Notes under the pieces: model-generated
The model's database searches: none
The model's input: the letters and a program-made list of their open reading frames with translations, nothing else
Told to the model about the DNA's origin: nothing
Program-made: the position numbers and the translations under genes
Part shown: one piece after another, positions 25,750 to 36,539 of the stretch
Position numbering within the stretch: the first letter of the stretch is position 1
Layout of the letters: each line of letters starts with the position of its first letter
Assembly: GCA_002914845.1 (NCBI GenBank)
Contig: JXTC01000144.1
Coordinates: 186,015 to 250,014, forward strand
DNA from: Trema orientale
Taxonomy: Eukaryota > Streptophyta > Magnoliopsida > Rosales > Cannabaceae
DNA: 64,000 bases
Direction of reading: 5' to 3'

Positions 25750-25944
25750 TACTATCACATTTTTTTTAAAAAAAGTGAGGCTGACCTCCACTTATTAAAA
25801 TTAAATGAAAATACCTAATACTACACATTTTCCACCCCACCTTATTAGGGATAATAAGTTTTCATGCCTACCCTTGATGTGACTCGAACCTAGGACCGAG
25901 ATCCCAGACAGTGGGTATTCTTACCACTTGAGCTAACCCACTTC
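25750..25944 (-). mobile_element. tRNA-derived SINE, reverse orientation
   Basis: On the - strand the unit opens with GTGGGTTAGCTCAAGTGGTA, holding an A box TAGCTCAAGTGG (25924-25935). A good B box GGTTCGAGTC follows at 25881-25890. An unrelated tail of about 130 bases then ends in a T/A-rich run. The head resembles a tRNA, but no cloverleaf with a 7-bp acceptor stem forms, so I call it a SINE rather than a tRNA gene. Confidence 0.75.
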
Positions 25945-26058
25945 ATCACTACTGTCATACCTTTGTTTATTCTTCCTGCACCATTTTTAAATGAATATTT
26001 ATTTTTTCTATTTGAAATTTTCAAAGTTTCTCTTTTAATGCCTTTATTTCCAAAAGAA

Positions 26059-26236
26059 TAATGATTGGGACACCAAAAAGTTGCACCAAAAAGTTACACC
26101 AATGATGTGGCATCTAATAAAACTACTATTTTATTTATGAGTAGGACCACACCATTCAAAATTTAGTGCTTGATATGAATGCCAACTCATGTGGTGTAAG
26201 TTTTTGGTGTAAGTTATTAGTGGCTCTAGTGTTACT
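26059..26236. mobile_element. MITE, same family as 60485-60661
   Basis: The ends carry ACACCAAAAAGTTGCACC and AAAAAGTTACACC on the left. GGTGTAAGTTTTTGGTGTAA lies on the right in inverse orientation, with a shared subterminal GATGTGGCAT-like block. A second copy of the same arrangement lies near 60.5 kb. Confidence 0.7.
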
Positions 26237-26366
26237 CTTTCAGTTAATCTCTTTTTTCAAAACATTGTTAATGAGAATAAGGAAATACATATATCTAGAC
26301 TTTTATATATGCTTTAATCGAGAATGGAATTGGAAGAAACAACTCGAGCAAATGTCTTTTTCTTCT

Positions 26367-26540
26367 GGGCGCGTCTACAGTAGGGGCGTCCCTACGTAGG
26401 GACCTGTCTATACACCGTTGAATGGGAATCTGTGTATAAATAGATTCTCCACAGATTCCCGTTATTCCTCACAGATTCCCATCCAACGGTGTATAAGGGG
26501 TGGCTCTACGTAGGGACGCCCCTACTGTAGCCCTCCCATT
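26367..26540. mobile_element. 174-bp Mutator-type MITE with perfect 9-bp target duplication
   Basis: CTACAGTAGGGGCGTCCCTA then CGTAG on the left faces CTACGTAGGGACGCCCCTAC then TGTAG on the right. Pairing runs on through ACACCGTTGAATGGGAATCT and its partner AGATTCCCATCCAACGGTGT. The arms are 60 bases or more, so the single strand would fold into one long hairpin. TTTTCTTCT flanks it at 26358-26366 and 26541-26549. Two further copies of the CACAGATTCCC motif sit in the loop. Confidence 0.9.
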
Positions 26541-26549
26541 TTCTTCTTT

Positions 26550-27511
26550 TCTTGTTAAATTAATTTATAAAGTACTCGGGATATAATATCACAATCAGGT
26601 CCAACAATAACAATCTAGTATTTGATGAAACTTTACTAATTGTAATGGCTGTTGTATGAGGAAGAAAAGTTGTGTCTTAAGAAGTTTTACTTTTTTAAAA
26701 ATTGTCTTTGTACTCTAAAGTCATTTCCTTTAAAAATTTACTTACTATATAAAAATTAGGAAGAAAAATTGTATAGAGTAGACACAAGGATGGTAACAAA
26801 GCGATTCTTTTTCAAATCACATTTTAGAAATGCCTTTTATTGTTCTAGCTCTTGAATTGACAAAACCTATCTAATAACAACAAAGAAAGATGAGAGAATG
26901 GCTGGATGGGGAAAAAAAAAATCAACAAGAAAAACATCTATAATCGCGACTTTGGGGTATTTAAACTTTCTATAAACCCCATTTTCATTTCTATAACCGT
27001 TTTTTTTTCCCTTTCAATTATCAGAAATTAGAAGAGTTCTTTTTTGAAAAATAAAAAATAAAAAAATAGAATATTCGAAACATCACTGAATAGTCACGAC
27101 GCTCGAAACTATGACTATTTTGGATATTATTTTTCCATATTTGAAAAAAAATTTAATACTGGAAAAAGGCACTTCAATCATAGAAACACACTATTTGACT
27201 TAATAGAAATATTACTCCGTCAATTGCGACGACATATAAACCTTTTGAGGAAAGAAAGAAATAAAAACCTCAAATTCTCTTCCAAAAACATAAAAAAATC
27301 ACCAAATTAATTTTATGGCTTCGTTGGAGAAAATTTCAAATGATTATTTCAAGTAGAGATGGACTATATTTGACCAAGGAGAGGAGAGACTTTTTTGGGT
27401 GGATTTTTCTAAGATTCCTTACAAGTTTAAGTTGGAAACAAATTTATTTCTCTCACTAAAATATGATAGAAAATTCAAAAAATGGTCCTCAAAAAGTCAT
27501 TTTAAAAAAGA
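26550..27511. other. AT-rich intergenic DNA
   Basis: I see no gene, RNA or bounded element in this stretch. Confidence 0.45.
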
Positions 27512-27698
27512 ATAATGCTAGGTATCCCAAAATTTGTATAATATTTTTAATATTTACATATATGATATGTGAGTTGACACAATTCAATTTGTGAATGTGA
27601 TTAATTTATGTTTGATAAGTACTAATACACGACAACTCATATGCTACATGAGTCGGTAATAAAAATTTAATACAAATTTTAGGATACTTAGCATTATC
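27512..27698. mobile_element. MITE with ATAATGCTAGG-type ends
   Basis: ATAATGCTAGGTATCCCAAA followed by ATTTGTATAATATTTTTA on the left pairs with the reverse of TAATACAAATTTTAGGATAC then TTAGCATTAT on the right. The arms are about 40 bp. It is non-coding. Confidence 0.8.
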
Positions 27699-27943
27699 TT
27701 TTAAAAAACACTCCTAATAAAATTATTTCAAAAAACCCAGTATCTAGATCCATTTCCCTGCTAATTTCCCGTAATATTTTTCTCCTTAATATTTCTAAGT
27801 CACTTATTAGGGAAAGAGTGAGTGTTTGGAAACTTAATTTTTGTAAATATTTTTTTTCCTTTTTTTTTTTCCTTTTAGTTTATCTCCGAGTTTATAAACT
27901 GATTTACTAGAATAAAATTGCAAATTTTCTCTGAAAACAAATA

Positions 27944-28519
27944 GAGATAATCCCAAATATACTTACTCTGTTTTAGTTATATACCACATTTAATTCTCTG
28001 TTCTTATAGAACCCATATTTTAGCTAAATACTATATTTAACCCTATATTTTCATAAAATCCAAAAATATCCACTCTATTTCTACTAACAAGAAAAATTAA
28101 TCATTCTTTTCTTTTTGGTTAAATTTTTTATTAAATTGTCTTTTAAATGACATTAATGCCCTAAGAATATTGATATCCAAATAATCCTTGGTTGATTTTT
28201 TTAAATAATAATATAAAAATTCATTGAAAAAGAAAAAACATTATCAACATTTTCTATAATCCGGAAAAATAACGTAATATTCTTATTATTTTTGGAATAA
28301 AAAAATTAATTAGATAATGGGGAATGTTTGGTAATAGATTTTTAAAACACATGCAAAATTATTTTAAATATTTCATATTTTAAGTTTAACCAAAAAAGGT
28401 ACAAGAGTATACATTTTTCCTATTTTAAAAAAATAGAGGAAATATTTTTAGATTTTATGAAAATAGAGAGTTAAACGTGATATTTAAACATAATAGAGGG
28501 GGTGTTTTTAGGATTATTC
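27944..28519. mobile_element. Fold-back element with ~100-bp arms
   Basis: Left sequence ATTTTCATAAAATCCAAAAA and TATCCACTCTATTT pairs with the right-hand reverse complement ATTTTCATAAAATCTAAAAA and TATTTCCTCTATTT. Outer ends GATAATCCCAAA and GGATTATTCCCCAAA also pair in inverse orientation. The left arm contains an internal partial duplication. It is non-coding. Confidence 0.7.
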
Positions 28520-29173
28520 CCCAAAAATATTAAATTTTTATTTCATTAATTATTGACACTTGAGAAAATACTGAATAGTTCAAGATAATGAGCAATACGT
28601 AACAAATAACAAAGAGAAATAAGTAGGATAAAAAATTTTTTTTTTGAAGCAATAAAAATCTAGATTTAAGCATTTGAAATCGTTCAAATTATTTTATAAA
28701 GTGGAAACGTACTTAACAAATTACGATATCATATGTGTATAGTACATGAATGGTACGAGTTTTTATTACCTACATTTGACAAAAATAATGAAACTACACA
28801 TTTACAAAAATATATAATTTTGCTGTCTAATTCAACAATGTACGCTCATAATACATATGATTTATGTAAAATTGCTAACTAGGATAAAGAGTATAGCGAA
28901 TCAGAAATAAAAAATTTTCAAAACCACTTGATGGTTGTCCTTGAAACGTGACATATCATTCATGACTTTAAAGTTCGAATTTGGTTTAAGAAAATGCATG
29001 GATTTTTGCCCCACCCCTCCTTGCTATTCTCGGTTAGTCCAAAAGAACAAAGAAAAGAAATATATACGTTGGCCTATTTTTGGTAAGAGGGAAAGGAAAG
29101 AATTGTAAGAAATAATATTTGAGAGAAAATTAAAAATCAAATTTGTTTGGTAAGAGGGAAAAGAGAAGAGAGG
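28520..29173. other. AT-rich intergenic DNA
   Basis: Nothing recognisable here apart from the purine-rich target duplication at its right end (29160-29173). Confidence 0.45.
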
Positions 29174-29937
29174 GTGCCAACCACTCTTTCCTTCCACTAG
29201 AAAGTGCTGCCCTTACCAGGGAGGGGGGTTCTCCTCGGTATGGTTTTTTTTTTTTTTTTTTAGTTTTTCTTTTGTTTTTGTTTTTCTATATATTTCTTCC
29301 ATATTGTGAAGAGTTGATGTGCACCTAGATCTTGATCTATGTTGTTTTCTTTGTACACCCAGGCCTAGATTTACGGTGTTTTTGGTACTTTTTTGTTTTC
29401 TTCTATTTTTTTTAGTGTACACTTAGATGTAGATTTATAGTGTTTAGGGTTGCTTTTTTGTTTCCTTGTTTTTTAGTGTACACCCAGATTTAGATCTATA
29501 GTATTATTTGGTTGTATTCTAAGTATTTGGTTGTATTCTAAGTTTTTTTTGTTGTTAGAGAAGTTGTTTTTTGTGTTTTTTATTTTTGTTATTCCAGATC
29601 TGAGACTTTTGAGTGTCAGAGTTGAAAAATTTTGTATGACGTTCACTGATGAATGCCGTATAGAGGATAGTGTCTACTAATGGACGCCGTGAAGATGTTG
29701 ATATCTCTAGAGGTGGTAGGATTTTTTGGTCTGCTTTTTGCTAAATTGACTCACACTCCTCACTAATTTTAGTCTCACACTTGTCCGTTATGGATTTTGA
29801 TATTATTGTTTTTTTCTCTAGGGTGGGGTTTTCACAAACCTTTGCTTGTACTCTTTGTAAGTTGATGGAGCCATTTAATCAGCCTTAATATAATCCCTCG
29901 AGGAATTACATTCAAAAAAAAAAAAAAAAAAGAAAAG
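29174..29937 (+). mobile_element. Non-LTR retroposon insertion with poly(A) tail and target duplication
   Basis: The unit ends in an A run of 18 bases (29914-29931). The 14-mer AAAGAGAAGAGAGG flanks it at 29160-29173 and 29938-29951, a typical target-primed duplication. The body has no frame of note and holds four imperfect copies of a GTACACCCAGATTTAGATCT-like motif between about 29320 and 29510. It is probably the 3' end of a 5'-truncated LINE or a non-autonomous relative. Confidence 0.75.
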
Positions 29938-30164
29938 AAAGAGAAGAGAGGAGTAAAGGGAATGGAAAAGGGAAGAGAAGATGAAACTCTATTTGAGCAT
30001 TTCTATAGCCAAGTTCTTAAATTGTACCTTGTTCAGTTTCTTAGAATACAAATAATTATTAAATAATAATTACTTTAGGAGGAAAAAAAAAGAAAACGCA
30101 AAGAAAAGTTACAAGTGTATTCTATTGATTCTGTGTTTAATTGTTTCATATACATAAAATAATC

Positions 30165-33100
30165 CTACATCTCAGCAGCAAAGGATTTGCCACAACCACA
30201 TGTTTGTGTAGCATTTGGATTCTTGAAAGAAAATCCCCCACCAATCAAAGCATCACTGTAATCCAATTGCATCCCAAATAGGAAGAGAAGGCTCTTCGGG
30301 TCACAGACTGAAAAACATGTAAGAGTGGATGAAATATAGAAAACAGAATCAACTTAATCTCATACAAGGGAAAAAAAAAAATGAAGAAAATGTGCTAAGT
30401 TATATATATATTTTTTGATGAGGGTGCTAAGTTATATATAGACACTCGTAAAACAATCAAATGGTTCTTCATAAAGTTCAACAGAAGCATTGTGATAAAT
30501 TTATATCATTTTGGAGTTGCACAAGAAAAATACACAAATACAATTAAAAGACTAGCGACTAGCGAGTTGTCATAATGTGAATAGTTTTTCACCTGCCACG
30601 TTCTCAAAAAGTTTCCTAGAAAAGCTATATGAGATAACCAATCAGATTAGTTGTGCCACCACTAGCTTATTCTTCGGAAATATGCACTTTCAATCGCAAT
30701 ATTCTACTTCCAATAATATTGTTTGCGAATTATCATTCATGTATTTAAAATTATGTCAAGAGTTTTTCTATTACTATTTGGATTCAATTTCCTACTTCAG
30801 TCAGGATTTCTTAACGTCTAATACAGCCAAATTGTTAGAAACTCGCCAAGTTTTTGCTATAGAGATTACCAACTTCCCTACAAACCCTAGCAGCCATCAT
30901 CCCTTTTCTTTGAGACAATGACTTGCTCAGCCAACTTTAAATCACCTGTTACAAACTCCCCATTGACGTAACTACTTGCTGCGGCCGGAATCTGCCAGCG
31001 AGCGCCAACACTGTTAGACTGCCACTAAAGGTCCTTTGACTGTCTCAGATGCATCAGACCAGTTCGTTGCTCTAAACTCCTGGACAGCACAATTACTTGA
31101 GTCCCTAAAAAATCTGATGAGCCACTTTTTCGATCCATTAGGGTCATCTTGGAACTATTTATCTTGAAAAACCAGACAATGTTTTGGTGAAGTTTGAACT
31201 CTCACTCCTAAAAATATGTTGCACAGTACGTAAAATAATCATGCACCTGATTAGCTGCCTATTGTTCATGCCCTTCTTCGTGATCCTTCTTCCCTTCATC
31301 TGCATGTTTCTCATCCCGTCATGGATTGCCTTTTCGATTATTCTTCTTGTACACCTTGCATTATCCTTTATGTTCAAAGCAGTAAGGGTCTTCACGAAGG
31401 TCCTGGTCGTCTTGGTCCTACTCATTATGTTTCTACAGATGGATCTGACACACACTCTGATGGAGATCATACGTCTACTTTCCGTACTTATGTTAGGCGT
31501 AAATATAGAAAGTAGATATTTAGCTATTTAATTATTTTATTAGGGTGTTATTTAAATTTTGAGTNNNNNNNNNNNNNNNNNNNNNNNNNNNNNNNNNNNN
31601 NNNNNNNNNNNNNNNCTAGTTTTGTCTAAGAGCTTCTCTATAAATAAGCTCTTCTATGTTCATTATTTTTCAGACTTGATTAATGATATACAACTATTCA
31701 GAAATTCTCTCTCTAATATTCTTCTTCTCTCTCTAAAGTTCTTCCTCTTCTTCTCTAAATTCTTCCTAAATTCCTCTCTTTCTCTTCTTTCTCTCATCTT
31801 TTCTAAACCTTCACTCTTGTTCTACATCACACTCTCTTGCATTGGGAGGTTTTAATCGAGGCAAGGATTATTCAACATTAATTCAGCAAACAGGATGACT
31901 CGATAGCACTCAACTTGCTACTTATCCACAAAAGAACCAAATGCTACTCTCTAATGTTGTTTCATGGTAGTCAGTGGCATGATCAATGGAGGAATCAACA
32001 TCTTGGAATCGACATCTTCATGAACAGGAGAATAATGCAGATCCTAAAATCTCCAGAATATTTGGGATAAATAGATCTCAGATTCATTATTTTTTAATTT
32101 TACTTTTTTACGGATAATGATTTTCTTATTTTTTATGGTTGATGTTATTAGTAATGTATAGTGATTTGTTTTTCCTTAAATTTCATCTCATGTTTTCTGT
32201 TTCAATTTTCAATTATAACCAAACTAACCGATTATGGTTTTGCTATTTCATCTCATGTTTTCTATTTCTCCTCTTTTCTCTTTTCTCTCTTCCATGTTCT
32301 TCTCCTGCTCCCCCTCTATATGCCCTATGATTATAGAATTTCATAATTTTTTTAAAAAGAAATATTGATAATAATAGCTCATGAAAATCTTCACCCGTCG
32401 GTACTGTGAACCAATTTTAACATGCTCCTTCATATTCATTAGATGAATTATCCGTACTCGAGAAAAATCACGATATTCATATCATACCAACCAACATATA
32501 TAACTAAATGCATGGAAACATGAAGACATACCAATCACGAAACCGTTACATTCAATCACAGAGTCATCAGGCCTTGCGTTTGATCTATCCTCAAACTCCA
32601 TTGTGTAAGACATGCCCGAGCAACCACCCTGCTTAACTCCAATTCTTAAGCATAAATCTTCATTACGTTCGGATCGCATCTTATTCAAGTGCTTCAATGC
32701 ATTATCCGTAAGTTGAATCGCACGTGTGATCCCCTCGGATATCGGCGCAACTTAGAAACATTACAGAAAATTAGTATAAAGCATCACCAGAGAGATACAA
32801 AATGGTAAGGAAAAATCAAAACAAAATTACTTAAACATCAATGTTGCATAATAAGCTGAAGAACCAGAAATTTTCTTTGAAATAAACCTTTCCCAATTCT
32901 TCTTATTAACTATAAATTATACCCTTTTCTCACCAAATTGAAAATCTTTTGAAAACAAAGAAAGATAATGAATATGTAACAGGTAGAAAGTACCACAATT
33001 CATTTACAATAATAGACCTAACAAAATGGTACAACTATTGGGGCAAGTCTCAAAACGACCAAAATACATCATCACAAAGAAAAAATATCAACACAAACAA

Positions 33101-33460
33101 ACCAAAACATACATACTAAGTGAATTCACAAAAATTCAAAACCAATAAACTAAACACTATATACAGTTCCATACAAGAAATCAAATCTCAATCCAAATTT
33201 CTGGAACGAAACCTTAAAATTGAACTACGAAAAACCCTAAAATTTCATGAATTGCAAAACTAAAAATAATAAATTAATCGACGAAAAGAAGTAGTACCAG
33301 GAGTAGAAGATGATCGAATTGAAAGTTGGAGTTTTCTAGGGTTGAGGTTTAGGTCCGAAAAACGGAAGGAAACTGAATTTCGGGGAAGAAAACTCGAAGG
33401 TAGTTTTTGGGGTAAGCGAAGAGGAGAGGGACTATACGTAGTAATCGCAGACAACGCCAT
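30165..33460 (-). CDS. CPISCA: Plastid iron-sulfur assembly protein IscA (CpISCA type), 3 exons
   Basis: A-type Fe-S carrier/scaffold of the chloroplast SUF pathway. Exons on the - strand are 33298-33460, 32532-32750 and 30165-30307, 525 nt coding 174 aa plus TAG. Residues 1-55 are Ser/Thr/Arg/Pro-rich with few acids ([20 protein letters not shown] and on), a typical chloroplast transit peptide. The HesB/IscA domain follows: [35 protein letters not shown] with ligand Cys98, and the C-terminal TCGCGKSF with Cys164 and Cys166. All three invariant cysteines are therefore present. The GTG 12 bases upstream is in frame, but the ATG at 33460 gives the conserved plant start. Intron 2 is 2.2 kb and contains foreign-looking sequence and an assembly gap. 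As I recall, the Arabidopsis orthologue neighbours the NAT10 gene. Confidence 0.96.
30577..31860. mobile_element. Uncharacterised old retroelement-like fragment in CPISCA intron 2
   Basis: This block is less AT-biased than the surrounding intron and shows short protein-like stretches in more than one frame. After the gap it has a CT-rich region with TATAAATAAGCTCTTCT, which resembles the promoter/poly(A) zone of a plant LTR. I cannot assign a family. It is plainly a broken fossil with several breaks. An assembly gap (31565-31615) prevents finding its ends. Confidence 0.35.
31565..31615. other. Assembly gap (51 Ns)
   Basis: A run of 51 N bases lies inside CPISCA intron 2. The true length is unknown. 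Confidence 0.99.
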
Positions 33461-33499
33461 TGAAGAAAGCACCAGAACGATTTTTTTTTTTTTTTTCTC

Positions 33500-34330
33500 T
33501 TTTTTCTTTTTCCGTCTCTTGGTTAAAAATGAGAAGGTTCCCTTGAAAAAAAATGAGAAGCTGGAGCCTGGAAAACACGTGGAGAAAATATTAAAATTTG
33601 ATGAGGAAGATCTCAGCCGTTGAAAGTTTAATAGTCGTCGTTGACTGAATCACTGGAGTTTCGTGGAAAAGATCGGACGGTCGAGGTTACATTCTCCAAG
33701 TTTGATGATTGAGATTCAGGTCTTGATTATTCTCAAAAAAAAAATAAAAAATAAATTCAGGTCTTGATTTTATTCTCATGTTTAATTGCGTTCACAAGTT
33801 TTTGTTTTGTATTTTTTTTTTTTGGTTTTAAAATGATAGTTGAGACTGAAGATATTTTGTAAAGAGACTTCCCTCCATACCAATGATATTTAAAAAACTA
33901 GCGATGTTATATATATAAAAAAAAAAGAAAACAACAACAACAAACAGATCACACGAATTGATCGATTTGGCAAACAAAATGAACCGACTTGCCGAGAATC
34001 AGATCTTGTGTCGATCTTATCCAACCACTTATTTTGGTACTTCATTAAAAACAAGTTAATAAAGAGTGTAAAGAAAAAAAAAAAAAAAAAAAAAACTCCA
34101 GGAAGAGAGAATATTTTTATTTTTCATGATCCTAAATTAAGCGTCAAATTTTTTATGGTTGGACATAAATGAATTAGTATAAGGTTTCTTTTTTTTTTCT
34201 TTATTTCTTCCTTTTCCTTTTTTTTTTTTCCTTTTCTTTTTCCCTCTCTTTCTTTAATTAGTGATCTTAATTCTTTTTCTTTTTCTTTTTCTTTTCTTTT
34301 TTTTTATTAATAAAGAAAACCTCTGTGAAT
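33500..34330. other. CPISCA upstream region and low-complexity DNA
   Basis: Upstream of the CPISCA start the + strand shows a T run (33480-33496), then AT-rich DNA with long A and T/C runs near 34080 and 34180-34300. I see no gene. The promoter of the leftward CPISCA gene must lie in the first few hundred bases, but I see no clear elements. Confidence 0.45.
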
Positions 34331-34386
34331 CTTATTAATTTAAATCATCAGCCACTAAAGTGGCTATACAACCACGAAGGTCATCA

Positions 34387-34570
34387 GTAGAAAATAAAGG
34401 ACTCATCGTAGAAACATAATTTTGCAAGTATACAAGCTACCTTGTTGCTCTCACAACCAACAAAAAAACATCACTTGTTAGAAAACAAAGGACTCATCGT
34501 AGAAACATAATATTGCAAGTGTATAAGCTACCTTGTTGCTCTCACAACCAACAAAAAAACATCACTTGTT
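34387..34570. repeat. Two-copy tandem repeat (92 bp) at the LINE 3' side
   Basis: TAGAAAATAAAGGACTCATC at 34387 recurs as TAGAAAACAAAGGACTCATC at 34479. Both copies continue to ACAACCAACAAAAAAACATC and ACTTGTTA. The copies differ at only a few bases, so the duplication is recent. Confidence 0.9.
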
Positions 34571-34829
34571 AAATTAACTGCTGAGTTAACAACATAAACA
34601 GCCGAATAACAATCGCTCTCCAAATAGAGGACTACCCACTTTCTCTTTTGACTTGCTTCTGTAATGGCCATTAACTCCACTTCATAAGGTTCTTAAAAAG
34701 TACAGAGCCTTTTGGAGAAGACATCCATCATAGCTCCACAATCATCCTACACCGTATCCCCAACACCAGTGCACCCTAATTGTGAATTGACATATACATC
34801 CACATTCATCTTCAACATACTAGCGTCAG

Positions 34830-35649
34830 TGATGAGGACATGGCTAGCACGAGAGCATGGAATGTGGATCCTATTCAAGTTCCTAATAGTTCGGTTACAA
34901 GAGCACGTGCTAAGAAATTCCACAATGCGTTAAGTGAGCTAATTCGATGGATTTGGGCTCAGGTATGCATATGGGGGCTCGTTGATGGTGATGAACGAAT
35001 TTCTCAGCCCTTAATAAGCCTGATTCAAGTTCAAGAAAGTCAATAGACGCATTATGGGAGGAAAATCTGATTTATAAAGGCTTGAATGCCAAGTCATAGC
35101 TTACTTTCCTATTTTGGTTTTTAGGTGCATTATTAGTTTCCTAAACTGATTTCTATGTTTGTTTCCTTTTTCTTTATTGTCGTGTAATAGGCTGAATATT
35201 AAGGGATTAAAGTCATAATTGACACCCTTTAATTTGGGCCGAAAATATCTTAGTTATTAGGCGGGATTATTTTCCAACTTTCCTTTTCTGGTCTGGGCAA
35301 GTTGCCTTAGGCATGTTTTAGGGATTTTTAGGTCTGAAATTTCCTGACCTTAGTCCTATAAATTGTACTCTTTTCATTCAATGAGAGGCAGACGTTTATT
35401 CATTAAAATTGAGAATAATTTCTCTTTGAATGTTTTAGAACTATTTTGAATTTATCAGATTTCTCTGTGACATTCATTCCTTGACTTATCAATCGAGTTT
35501 CCACATTTGATTGTGGTGTTTTCTTTTATACCAATGTTCGCATCTCTTATAGGTACTGGGTCATGGTTTCCATCCGAATCTAAAAGTAGAATGGTTCTGG
35601 GCATCAATCTTATTTCGAATTTCATCACAAGTTGGTGTAGTTCGTATCA
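34830..35649 (+). mobile_element. Solo LTR (Ty3/gypsy-like) inserted in the LINE
   Basis: The unit begins TGATGAGGAC, ends TTCGTATCA and is flanked exactly by GTCAG at 34825-34829 and 35650-35654, the 5-bp duplication of LTR-element integration. At 820 bp with TG...CA termini and no second LTR it fits a solo LTR left by recombination. A TATA/poly(A)-like zone (CCTATAAATTG ... CATTCAATGAGAGG) lies in the right half. A short frame with TRARAKKFHNAL in the left half resembles peptides I recall at gypsy polyprotein/LTR borders. The LINE reading resumes on both sides. It is a fossil and younger than the LINE. Confidence 0.8.
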
Positions 35650-36114
35650 GTCAGGACACTTCCATTTTTCCTAGGACAATAGGTTTTGGAGTTGCAAATT
35701 CTCAATCTTCAAGTGTGCTTCCTGAACTTCAAACAAAAACCTCCAAACAGCTCCTCTAACTTCATATGGATTTCGACAAGGAAGGCCATGGTGTCATTGT
35801 TAAGTTCATTCCAAAGATTCTATAAAACCAGCACAAAAGCTTCAAAATCCTCCCTACCTAGTTTTGAAAACACACTCTGTACTATCACCTTATGGTGACA
35901 ATCCATAACCTGCAAAACCTGCTTGCTCCAAGGACTTCCAGCCCAATAGGCAGCCAATAAAGGACATGAGAAAAGAGCATGAGAGACAGTCTTAGCCTCA
36001 AATCTGCAACGAAAACAGGAACTAGAACAACGAATCCCTCACTTCAAAGCCCCACAGCTATAAAAAGAATTTCATAAAAAACCCACCTTAGGAAGAGTTA
36101 ATTTTTGATGGGAG

Positions 36115-36539
36115 TGTGAGCTTCCACATTATTGGAATAAGTGGGAGAAGCAGAGACTCATAAACTGGTGACCTCTGACTCAGAAGTGGCTGGAGACAGA
36201 ACCGAATCTAAGCTTTGATACCATGAAGAAAATAAGGATGAAACGATCATGGACGAAGAGGAAAACTCTGTTCAGACAGAGAAAAAATCATGTATTTTCT
36301 TATTACAACTTACAGTCAATAATAGAAACACTAGAAACTAATATAGATCTTTTAGAATATCAGGCTGTCAACACAGCCACCTAAAAAACATGACGTAACA
36401 CTTAAAATTAGGAATAAAAAGACAAAGAAACCTGAACTAGACAAACCTATAAAAGCAGCAAAAAACAGGACATAAAAGGACAAAGACAAAAAGTTAAAAA
36501 ACTCTCTGAAAATAAGGAAATAAACTAAGACTTTCAACA
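36115..36539 (-). mobile_element. Copia-like LTR with adjoining primer-binding site, fragment
   Basis: On the - strand a 316-bp unit runs from TGTTGAAAGTC (36539) to TTTTCTTCA (36224) with TG...CA ends. TGGTATCAAAGC follows directly at 36223-36212 and matches the initiator-Met tRNA primer-binding site used by copia elements. About 100 bases of internal region follow before the sequence switches to the LINE fragment. The rest of the element is absent. Fossil. Confidence 0.7.

Larger units (their letters stand above)
20805..25765. mobile_element. Large (~5 kb) non-autonomous Mutator-like element, edges approximate
   Basis: TAATAAAGGGGAACGGACAC then CAATAGGACTATTTGGC near 20911-20951 pairs in reverse with the right-hand sequence GTTTATTAAGGGGAAAATGA then CACCAATAGGACTCAATT. 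Weaker pairing extends outward through AGAGTCA...ATCATTTTG on both sides. The interior holds no transposase frame. It is dominated by TTGAC/GTCAA motif arrays (22070-24620) and hosts a second inverted-repeat element near its right end. A target duplication could not be fixed because a SINE (25750-25944) abuts or overlaps the right edge. Confidence 0.6.
34330..36110 (-). mobile_element. LINE fragment: zinc-knuckle and RNase H region, interrupted by an LTR
   Basis: On the - strand the stretch near 35940-36030 reads CFRCRFEAKTVSHALFSCPL then LAAYWAGSPW, the CxxC...H...C zinc-binding motif found after the reverse transcriptase of plant LINEs. Further on (34580-34820) come LKMNVDVYVNSQLGCTGVG and VELMAITEASQKRKWVVLY with ESDC, the core of a LINE-type RNase H domain. 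The reverse transcriptase itself is missing, so the copy is 5'-truncated, and in-frame stops (for example just after the zinc region and after GVGDTV) show it is dead. A solo LTR (34830-35649) splits it. Its 3' portion carries the 34387-34570 tandem repeat. Confidence 0.8.

Noticed and set aside
25866-25944. tRNA gene on the - strand
   Set aside because: A and B boxes are present, but no acceptor stem or sound anticodon stem forms, and the sequence continues into a SINE body and tail.
31159-31531. Overlapping ~100-codon frames on both strands as host genes
   Set aside because: They lie inside an intron of CpISCA next to a gap, oppose each other and match no host protein I know.
33342-33623. 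93-codon + strand frame over the CpISCA first exon
   Set aside because: It is the antisense shadow of the transit-peptide exon plus a poly-T run.
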